Under the pieces are notes generated by a model. It was not told where the DNA came from. It was given only the letters and a program-made list of their open reading frames with translations, and did not search any database. From Nitrosomonadaceae bacterium (GTDB taxonomy: Bacteria > Pseudomonadota > Gammaproteobacteria > Burkholderiales > Usitatibacteraceae): 5,187 nucleotides of DNA. The stretch lies in NCBI GenBank assembly GCA_021300055.1, contig JAJTHU010000341.1, positions 1 through 5,187 on the forward strand, written 5' to 3'. How positions within the stretch are numbered: the stretch's first letter is position 1; each line of letters opens with the position of its first letter. Below are positions 1 through 5,187 of this stretch, piece after piece. The position numbers and the translations under genes were made by a program.

Positions 1-878
1 AGCACACCATAAGTCCCGTAGATCAAGCCAACATCTTTGGTTGTCAGACCAAGGCCGCCTTTGGCGACAGGATCAAGGAAAAACGGCGCCACCAGTTTCA
101 GCGCTTGCGCTTCACCGAGCCGAAAGGTCAGCAGGAAGGCCAGGATCAGCCAGATCTCCGGCTTGCTGAAATACGACTTGAACGTCACCAGAAAATCCGC
201 GATCGGACTTTCGGCCGTCTTAACTGCGACGTCCGTTGCAGGCACTGGCAGCACGAAGCGGTGGTATACGAACAGCAAGCCAAACATCAACGCAAGCACC
301 CAGAACACGATCGACCATGCCAGCGCCACGTTGCCAGTCGTTTCAGCAAGTTGACCGGCGAGGTAAACCAACGCGCCCTGCCCGGCGATCATGGCGATGC
401 GATAAAACGTTGACCGCACACCGACGAACGCCGCTTGCTGATGCTGCTTCAGCGCCAGCATGTAAAAGCCATCAGCAGCAATGTCGTGTGTGGCTGAGCT
501 GAACGCCATGAGCCAAAAAACCGCCAGCGTGATCTGGAAAAAACCGGACGTCGGGATGGTGAGCGCCACCATCGCCAGCGATACGCCGATCACGAATTGC
601 AGCGTCGTGGTCCAGTAGCGCTTGGTCTTGAACATATCGACGATGGGCGACCAAAGGGGCTTAATCACCCACGGTAAATACAGCCAACTGGTGTACAGCG
701 CGATGTCGGTGTTCGATACGCCAAGGTTTTTGTACATGATGACCGACAGCGTCATCACCACCACATAAGGAATCCCTTGGCCAAAGTAGAGCGTGGGGAT
801 CCAAAACCACGGCGACTTGGCGGGCGCGGCGGTCGCGGAGGAGTTGTTATAGGCTGCAGTGCTTGCGGGTTGCGTCAC
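1..878 (-). CDS. AmpG-like MFS transporter, 3' end cut by the window edge
   Basis: This is a likely inner-membrane permease importing peptidoglycan-derived sugars or muropeptides. Translating the minus strand from GTG at 878-876 gives 292 codons with no stop before the window edge, so the C-terminal part is missing. Visible features are a short polar N-terminus (residues 1-22), a first helix containing YFGQGIPY (31-38), the loop WSPIVDMFKTKRYW (76-89) typical of the MFS helix 2-3 turn, and SSATHDIAADGFYM (127-140). The last resembles the A-T/S-x-D-I-x-x-D segment of AmpG and the related PAT family. Further hydrophobic helices lie near 92-108, 114-128, 160-176, 184-206 and 241-256. The GTG start is chosen because an in-frame TAG lies just upstream, no earlier start codon follows it, and a GAGTGAG ribosome site precedes it; the first ATG (residue 42) would remove helix 1. 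It starts 7 bases after the murQ stop, so it is probably co-transcribed with murQ. The substrate (anhydro-muropeptide, MurNAc or another sugar) cannot be read from the sequence. Confidence 0.88.
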   Translation of the reverse strand, partial: MTQPASTAAYNNSSATAAPAKSPWFWIPTLYFGQGIPYVVVMTLSVIMYKNLGVSNTDIALYTSWLYLPWVIKPLWSPIVDMFKTKRYWTTTLQFVIGVSLAMVALTIPTSGFFQITLAVFWLMAFSSATHDIAADGFYMLALKQHQQAAFVGVRSTFYRIAMIAGQGALVYLAGQLAETTGNVALAWSIVFWVLALMFGLLFVYHRFVLPVPATDVAVKTAESPIADFLVTFKSYFSKPEIWLILAFLLTFRLGEAQALKLVAPFFLDPVAKGGLGLTTKDVGLIYGTYGV

Positions 879-884
879 GAGCGA

Positions 885-891
885 CTCACTC
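885..891 (-). promoter_or_regulatory. Ribosome binding site of the AmpG-like gene, inside the murQ end
   Basis: GAGTGAG on the minus strand lies 6 bases before the GTG start at 878 and overlaps the last codon and TGA stop of murQ. It supports the GTG start and suggests that translation of the transporter is coupled to murQ. Confidence 0.5.
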
Positions 892-1776
892 TAAGTTAAC
901 GGCAAGCGCCGAGCGCACATCGCCCTTCGCATTGGCCAATAGCTCGCGCGCCTGCGCAACTGATAGGTTGCGTTGAATCGCAACGATTGCGGTCTTAACG
1001 TGATGGTCGCACGTCGCCAGCGTTTGCGTTGCGAGCGCCTCGTCGCATCCTGTTGCCAAGACTGTTAGCCGAACCGTGCGACGCAACAACTTCGCATTAG
1101 TCGGCTTCACATCGACCATCAAGTTGCGGTAGACCTTGTGCAATCGAACCATCAAGCTACTGGAGAACGTATTGAGCGCAATCTTCTGCGCGGTGCCCGC
1201 CTTGAGGCGTGTGCTTCCCGAGATGACCTCCGGGCCGGTATCAAGCGTGATGCCAATCTCAGCGTCCAACATTACAGGTGCGGCTGGATTGTTCGCAATG
1301 CCAATCGTCAGCGCGCCGCAACGCCGCGCCTCTTGCAGCGCGGCCAACGCATACGGCGTGCTTCCCGATGCTGCGAGCACAATCACCACGTCTTTAGCCG
1401 TCACACCTTTGGTGCGGAGATCGGCGACACCTTGTTCGCGGCTATCCTCGGCGCCCTCAACCGCTTGGTAAACCGCGGGCGGACCGCCCGCCAGTAGCGC
1501 GACTGCGCGCTCGACTGGCCACGAAAACGTCGGTAGCAATTCCACGCTATCGAGCAAACCCAGGCGCCCCGAGGTGCCGGCGCCGACATAGATCAAGCGC
1601 CCGCCCTCTTCCATGCGCGGCAATGCCGCGTCGACGGCGCGCGCAATGTCAGTCGCTGCTGCATGGACGGCACTGACCGCGTTATGCTGGTCTTCAACGA
1701 ATGCGCTCACCAATTCAGCTGAACTTAGTTGGTCGAGGTGTTCGTAACGTGGATTGGGCGATTCAGTGCGAAGCAT
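886..1776 (-). CDS. murQ: N-acetylmuramic acid 6-phosphate etherase
   Basis: Cytoplasmic MurQ cleaves the lactyl ether of MurNAc-6-phosphate to give GlcNAc-6-phosphate and D-lactate, feeding recycled or scavenged cell-wall sugar into the nag pathway. From ATG 1776 the protein has 296 residues, close to the 298 of E. coli MurQ. It begins with the family pattern TESPNPRYEHLDQLSSAEL. The SIS sugar-phosphate domain shows GAGTSGRLGLLDSVE (66-79) and EGAEDS (107-112). By comparison with E. coli MurQ, Glu79 and Glu110 correspond to the catalytic Glu83 and Glu114. SGSTRLKAGTAQKIALN and NLMVDVKPTNAKLLRR follow, and a small helical C-terminal domain ends in ALAVNLE. The frame stays open upstream to a TTG at 1827, but the added 17 residues look unlike the family, so ATG 1776 is preferred although no clear Shine-Dalgarno precedes it. 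It is first in a two-gene unit with the AmpG-like permease. No PTS gene murP or kinase is visible here. Confidence 0.96.
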   Translation of the reverse strand: MLRTESPNPRYEHLDQLSSAELVSAFVEDQHNAVSAVHAAATDIARAVDAALPRMEEGGRLIYVGAGTSGRLGLLDSVELLPTFSWPVERAVALLAGGPPAVYQAVEGAEDSREQGVADLRTKGVTAKDVVIVLAASGSTPYALAALQEARRCGALTIGIANNPAAPVMLDAEIGITLDTGPEVISGSTRLKAGTAQKIALNTFSSSLMVRLHKVYRNLMVDVKPTNAKLLRRTVRLTVLATGCDEALATQTLATCDHHVKTAIVAIQRNLSVAQARELLANAKGDVRSALAVNLE

Positions 1777-1815
1777 GGGGTTTGATGCGGTGACCGGCAA
1801 TTGATTAGACGAACC

Positions 1816-1825
1816 GCATCGATGC
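1816..1825. repeat. 10-bp perfect palindrome in the divergent promoter region
   Basis: GCATCGATGC is its own reverse complement and lies 40 bases upstream of the murQ ATG, between that start and the TGGTATT repeats. It could be a binding half-site, but a 10-bp palindrome may arise by chance. I do not recognise it as a known operator. Confidence 0.25.
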
Positions 1826-1875
1826 AAACAACACGAAACGCGGTATCGAACAGAAAGGGCACAGCGGAAGACTTT

Positions 1876-1893
1876 AATACCAATAGAATACCA
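1876..1893 (-). promoter_or_regulatory. Putative operator: TGGTATT-N4-TGGTATT direct repeat
   Basis: On the plus strand AATACCA occurs at 1876-1882 and again at 1887-1893, separated by ATAG. On the minus strand this reads TGGTATT-CTAT-TGGTATT. The 11-bp period places both copies on about the same face of the helix. It sits in the 247-bp gap between murQ and the divergent hydrolase gene, 100 bases upstream of the murQ ATG. A plus-strand TAGAAT (1884-1889), a possible -10 box, lies inside the repeat, so a bound repressor could block transcription; no convincing -35 was found. The layout matches what I recall for NagQ boxes in the Xanthomonas GlcNAc regulon (imperfect TGGTATT copies spaced by 4). 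That match is from memory and the regulator is not in the window. A second copy of this arrangement lies at 5154-5171. Confidence 0.6.
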
Positions 1894-2023
1894 GCCAGAC
1901 CGTATCTGCGTCGTGGTGCATCATGTGTGTCTGCGCAAATGCTTGCTCTGTTTGGCCTGCCGCCGCTGCCAACATTCGCTGCCACCACCACGCGCCGCTG
2001 CCCTACAACTTCCTGTCTTTGCC

Positions 2024-3553
2024 ATGTCGATTCATTGCGCTCCCCTCGCCTCTTCTAGATTGACCCGCGCACTGCGACTCGCTGGCGCAATCATGGTGTC
2101 GGCGCTGCTCGCGGCAACTTCGCACGCCCAGCCCGAGGTACGCGGCACATGGATCACGACCACCGCCAACACAGCGGTCGCCACACCTGCTGATACCGCC
2201 CGCACCATGAAGCGCCTGCGCGAGATCGGCCTGAATACGGTGTATGTCGAGGTTTGGAAAAATGGCTACACGCAGTACCCGTCACAGGTCCTCAAGCGTA
2301 CCGTGGGGGTTGATCGCCGACCAGCCTTGATGCCACAGGATCCGAGCGACTCCCCCAGCAAATTGACGACGCCTGGCCGAGATCTGCTCCAAGAAATGCT
2401 GATAGAAGCTCATCGCAACGGGCTCATCACCATCGCTTGGTTTGAGTACGGCTTCATGGCGGCACACAAAGATTCGCAAACGCATCTGCGCCGCATGAAA
2501 CCCGAATGGCTTTCGCGCGATATCAAGGGCAACGAGGTGGCCCCCAACGGATTCGTTTGGATGAATCCGCTGCATCCAGAAGCTCGCCAGTTCCTGCTCG
2601 ATCTCGTCCTTGAAGCCATCGACCGTTACGATCTCGACGGCATTCAACTCGACGATCGCATCGTATGGCCCTACGTCACCATGGGTTATGACGACTACAC
2701 GCGGAAGGTCTACGCTGCCGAGCACAATGGCCGCCAGCCACCGAGCGACCATACAGACCCCGCATGGATGCGTTGGCGCGCGGACAAGGTGAATGAATTC
2801 GCGCGGCAGTTCGTGCAGGAGGTGCGCGCACGACGGCCGGGATTGCTGGTGTCGCTCTCGCCCGCCGTCTACCCGTGGTCTTGGGAGCACTACCTTCTCG
2901 AGTGGCCGAAGTGGGCGGCGTGGAGCGCGCGTGACACCAACACCAACGCACGCAGCCCAGCGGCGAAGCAAGTAACTCGCTGGGACGAATTCATCCCGCA
3001 GGTGTACCGATTCAGCTATCCCGCCTTTGAAAAAACCTGGCTTGAACAGCAGGCGGCAATGAAGTCATTAGGCGCAGACAGACAGCGCGACATGCTGGCG
3101 GGCATTCGCCTCGTCGGCGAGGGCAAAGACTCCACATGGGATGATTTGCGGCAATCCATGGAGCTAGTACGCCGCACCGGAGGCGGCGGGCACGTACACT
3201 GGTTTAGTCGCGGTGTGCTCGACGTCTTCGCCGACCCACTCACTCGTTTCTACGGCGGCTGGGTGACTCACCCGCGCTTTCCGACCAATTGGCGACGCGC
3301 ATCGACGCCACTGTTCCGCGAAGGCGGCATTGGCTATGGCAACAACAACGCGTGGAGCACGCGCGACATCACACGCGAATCGCACCGCCTCATTGGGTTC
3401 GACGGCGAAAAGTGGGAGTACTTTGACGAACAGGTCATCGAACCCAACGCCATCGCTCCACACAAGCTGATCTTCTTTGTCGATTCGCGCTACCGAGAAG
3501 TCGAGTTGCTCATCGATCGGCGCGCAGAGATGCGCCGTGAGCGCAGGCGCTAA
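2024..3553 (+). CDS. Secreted GH10-like (DUF187/YddW-type) glycoside hydrolase
   Basis: This is a predicted exported hydrolase of the GH10-like family (DUF187), to which E. coli YddW/DigH belongs; DigH is known to cut peptidoglycan glycan strands stripped of peptides. From ATG 2024 it has 509 residues. The signal peptide has Arg12, Arg15 and Arg18, a hydrophobic core to about residue 31, and a likely cleavage site SHA|QPEV after residue 35. The TIM-barrel domain opens with EVRGTWITTT (38-47), followed by LREIGLNTVYVEVW (65-78), AWFEYGF (138-144), DLDGIQLDDRIVWP (203-216), VSLSPAVYPWSW (276-287), WDEFIPQVYR (320-329) and GGGHVHWFSRG (387-397). Acidic residues in the DGIQLDD strand are typical of the catalytic face. 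The C-terminus after about 425 is less familiar and ends in a basic tail, RRAEMRRERRR. The frame is open back to GTG 1913, but that extension would bury the signal peptide, so ATG 2024 is preferred; no clear ribosome site is seen. Activity on peptidoglycan is inferred from the family and the murQ neighbour. Confidence 0.85.
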   Translation: MSIHCAPLASSRLTRALRLAGAIMVSALLAATSHAQPEVRGTWITTTANTAVATPADTARTMKRLREIGLNTVYVEVWKNGYTQYPSQVLKRTVGVDRRPALMPQDPSDSPSKLTTPGRDLLQEMLIEAHRNGLITIAWFEYGFMAAHKDSQTHLRRMKPEWLSRDIKGNEVAPNGFVWMNPLHPEARQFLLDLVLEAIDRYDLDGIQLDDRIVWPYVTMGYDDYTRKVYAAEHNGRQPPSDHTDPAWMRWRADKVNEFARQFVQEVRARRPGLLVSLSPAVYPWSWEHYLLEWPKWAAWSARDTNTNARSPAAKQVTRWDEFIPQVYRFSYPAFEKTWLEQQAAMKSLGADRQRDMLAGIRLVGEGKDSTWDDLRQSMELVRRTGGGGHVHWFSRGVLDVFADPLTRFYGGWVTHPRFPTNWRRASTPLFREGGIGYGNNNAWSTRDITRESHRLIGFDGEKWEYFDEQVIEPNAIAPHKLIFFVDSRYREVELLIDRRAEMRRERRR

Positions 3554-3564
3554 ACATCTCGCGA

Positions 3565-4998
3565 ATGGGTAATCGCTCAATCTCCCTCGACGCCCTGCGC
3601 GGCATCGCCATCATCTTGATGGTCTTTTCCAGCCGCATTCCGTTCGGCGTATTGCCTGAATGGATGTACCACGCGCAAGTGCCACCGCCTGCGCATGTTT
3701 TCAACCCAGCCATTCCCGGTATCACGTGGGTCGACTTGGTGTTTCCGTTTTTCCTATTCAGCATGGGCGCAGCGATACCGCTCGCGCTGCAAGCACGCCT
3801 CGATCGCGGCGATAAGTTTGCAAGCATCGCGTGGTGGATCATCAAGCGTGGCGCGTTGTTACTCTTCTTTGCGATTTACGTTAAACACATCCAGCCGTAC
3901 GTCATGGCGACGAAGCCGGACTACACGCATTGGCTGCTCGCGCTGTTTGGCTTTGCAATGCTCTTCCCGATGTTGTCGACGCTGCCCGCAGGTTGGACAC
4001 GCAACCAACGGCGTGTAACGCGCGCTCTCGGTTGGTGCGGCGCATTGCTGGTGCTGATGCTGTTTCGCGCGAAAGACGGCACCGGGTTTTCGGTCACGCG
4101 CTCCGACATCATCATTCTGGTGCTGGCCAATGTTGCGGTGAGCGGCTCATTCTTGTGGTTGTGGACGCGCGATCAGCTCGACTGGCGCCTAGGTTTGTTG
4201 ACTTTTCTGTTAGCACTGCGCTTAACCCAATCGCTCCCCGGTTGGGGGCAATGGACTTGGAATCTCGTGCCGAAGGAATGGGCGTGGATCGGCACCGTTT
4301 ACTTTCAGCAATATCTATTCATCATCGTACCCGGCACCATCGTGGGAGACCTGCTCCTGCGCTACCAACGTAGCGCGCGGCAAGCAGCTGTTGGCGCGGC
4401 AACGGGTGCGCAGCATATTGCAGCTTGGATTGGTCTGGCGCTTTGCGTGCTGATGCTGGTTGGCATGCTATCGCGCATGGTTGTTGAAGCGTCCATCGCG
4501 GCGGCAGCGTTATGCGCGCTCGGTTGGTGGCAGCTGGGGGGGCTGCGGGTAGCCAAACGAAACGAGGCACCTGAGGACCATCCGGCCGCGCAATTGCTCA
4601 AGTCATTGTTTGGTTGGGGAGCAGTCTGGCTGATGCTCGGGCTCGCGTTCGAGCCATTCGAAGGCGGCATCAAGAAAGACCGCGCCACGCTCAGCTACTA
4701 CTTTGTGACTTCAGGCTTAGCGTTCATGCTTTTGGTCAGCTTGCGAGTAGCCTTGGAACATTCGGGCTGGCGCCGGGGCTGGGGCCTAGTCGTTGCGACT
4801 GGGCAAAACCCTCTCGTGGCCTATGCGGGCGTGCAAAGTTTGGTGCCACCGCTTCTTGCGCTGACCGGGGTAGGCGCACAGATCGCCAGCATCACCGCGA
4901 CGCCCTGGCTTGGCGCTCTCCGTGGCGCGTTTTACACGTGGCTTACTTGCTGGGTCGCTGCATTCGCGGCACGACGGGGTTGGTTGCTAAAGACCTGA
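3565..4998 (+). CDS. DUF5009/HGSNAT-like (NagX-type) membrane protein
   Basis: This is a polytopic inner-membrane protein of 477 residues, resembling the DUF5009 group related to human HGSNAT, which passes acetyl groups from acetyl-CoA across a membrane to terminal glucosamine, and to bacterial NagX proteins of GlcNAc regulons. The diagnostic N-terminus is SLDALRGIAIILMVF (7-21). It is followed by the loop PEWMYHAQVPPPAH (31-44) and GITWVDLVFPFFLFSMGAAIP (52-72). His36 or His44 may correspond to the catalytic His269 of HGSNAT, but the loop is longer here, so the alignment is uncertain. I count roughly 10-12 hydrophobic helices. Later family-like segments are GGIKKDRATLSYYF (367-380) and GQNPLVAY (413-420). 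ATG 3565 lies 11 bases after the hydrolase stop without a good ribosome site, suggesting coupling; the next Met (residue 19) would delete the LDALRGI motif. Acetyl transfer to cell-wall amino sugars is inferred, and a transport role cannot be excluded. Confidence 0.85.
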   Translation: MGNRSISLDALRGIAIILMVFSSRIPFGVLPEWMYHAQVPPPAHVFNPAIPGITWVDLVFPFFLFSMGAAIPLALQARLDRGDKFASIAWWIIKRGALLLFFAIYVKHIQPYVMATKPDYTHWLLALFGFAMLFPMLSTLPAGWTRNQRRVTRALGWCGALLVLMLFRAKDGTGFSVTRSDIIILVLANVAVSGSFLWLWTRDQLDWRLGLLTFLLALRLTQSLPGWGQWTWNLVPKEWAWIGTVYFQQYLFIIVPGTIVGDLLLRYQRSARQAAVGAATGAQHIAAWIGLALCVLMLVGMLSRMVVEASIAAAALCALGWWQLGGLRVAKRNEAPEDHPAAQLLKSLFGWGAVWLMLGLAFEPFEGGIKKDRATLSYYFVTSGLAFMLLVSLRVALEHSGWRRGWGLVVATGQNPLVAYAGVQSLVPPLLALTGVGAQIASITATPWLGALRGAFYTWLTCWVAAFAARRGWLLKT

Positions 4999-5071
4999 GC
5001 TGAGCCTCTGCCAAAGAGCGCCAACGGCACGGCAACACCAATTGCAGACCAATTTTCCAGTCCGCTGACCG

Positions 5072-5089
5072 GCGCCCTCGGCGCATTTT
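5072..5089 (+). terminator. Possible weak intrinsic terminator after the hydrolase/DUF5009 unit
   Basis: GCGCC-CTC-GGCGC can form a 5-bp GC-only stem with a 3-base loop, followed by ATTTT. It lies about 75 bases after the DUF5009 stop. The stem is short and the T tract has only four bases, so it may be weak or accidental. Confidence 0.35.
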
Positions 5090-5153
5090 CCGCTATGTAG
5101 GCTATGCTGCGACGCAATAACTCGTTGCGCACGTACAACACAAGACGCTCGAC

Positions 5154-5171
5154 TGGTAGCTAAGTGGTATT
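5154..5171 (+). promoter_or_regulatory. Putative second operator: TGGTAGC-N4-TGGTATT
   Basis: TGGTAGC at 5154-5160 and TGGTATT at 5165-5171 are separated by TAAG, the same 7-4-7 layout as the repeat at 1876-1893, with two mismatches in the first copy. TATTAT (5168-5173), a possible -10 box, overlaps the second copy; I see no good -35 at the right distance. The site points into the next plus-strand region, where an ATG ends the window at 5185-5187. It probably controls a gene whose body lies to the right. That ATG has no properly spaced ribosome site, so the true start may be further on. Confidence 0.45.
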
Positions 5172-5187
5172 ATCCCGCGAGAACATG

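Noticed and set aside
37..502. Overlapping plus-strand open frames opposite the transporter
   Set aside because: They are Arg/Ser/Ala-rich with no family features and lie antisense to a well-supported membrane protein gene.
472..654. Short minus-strand open frame of 60 codons inside the transporter region
   Set aside because: It is out of frame with the AmpG-like gene, which reads through the whole region with clear MFS motifs.
1777..1827. Upstream TTG start for murQ adding 17 residues
   Set aside because: The extension has no match to the MurQ N-terminus as I know it, while ATG 1776 gives the expected length and opening motif.
2282..2971. Minus-strand open frame of 229 codons within the hydrolase gene
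   Set aside because: It lies entirely antisense to the DUF187 domain and shows no recognisable motif; long antisense frames are common in GC-rich coding DNA.
4932..5141. Minus-strand open frame of 69 codons spanning the end of the DUF5009 gene
   Set aside because: It overlaps the DUF5009 C-terminus antisense, has no recognisable domain and would cover the possible terminator.
5185..5187. ATG at the right edge as the start of the next gene
   Set aside because: Only the start codon is visible and the purine run GAGA is too close to act as a normal ribosome site, so no coding region can be supported.

Overview
The window looks like a compact locus for scavenging peptidoglycan amino sugars from a moderately GC-rich Gram-negative bacterium. 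I suspect a gammaproteobacterium, possibly related to Xanthomonadales, from the gene set and from an operator-like TGGTATT motif. No RNA gene is present to confirm this. Four coding regions form two divergent pairs around a promoter region of about 250 bp.

Left pair, minus strand: murQ (N-acetylmuramic acid 6-phosphate etherase, about 1776 down to 886) is followed after 7 bases by a GTG-started AmpG-like transporter of the major facilitator superfamily (MFS). The transporter runs off the left edge, so only its first 292 codons are visible. Right pair, plus strand: a secreted glycoside hydrolase of the GH10-like/DUF187 type (related to YddW/DigH, 2024-3553) is followed after 11 bases by a polytopic membrane protein of the DUF5009/HGSNAT/NagX type (3565-4998). 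Positions 4999-5187 hold a possible weak terminator and what looks like the control region of another plus-strand gene outside the window.

A plausible working order is as follows. The exported hydrolase cuts glycan or muropeptide material in the periplasm. The AmpG-like permease carries product across the inner membrane. An unseen kinase makes MurNAc-6P, and MurQ splits it into GlcNAc-6P and D-lactate for the nag pathway. The DUF5009 protein may transfer acetyl groups across the membrane to free amino sugars; that role is inferred from the family only.

The most interesting non-coding signal is a pair of direct repeats with the same architecture, TGGTATT-N4-TGGTATT. One is in the divergent promoter region (1876-1893, perfect, minus strand). 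The other is near the right edge (5154-5171, TGGTAGC-N4-TGGTATT, plus strand). They look like operators of one regulator that would tie both divergent units and the next gene into one amino-sugar regulon.
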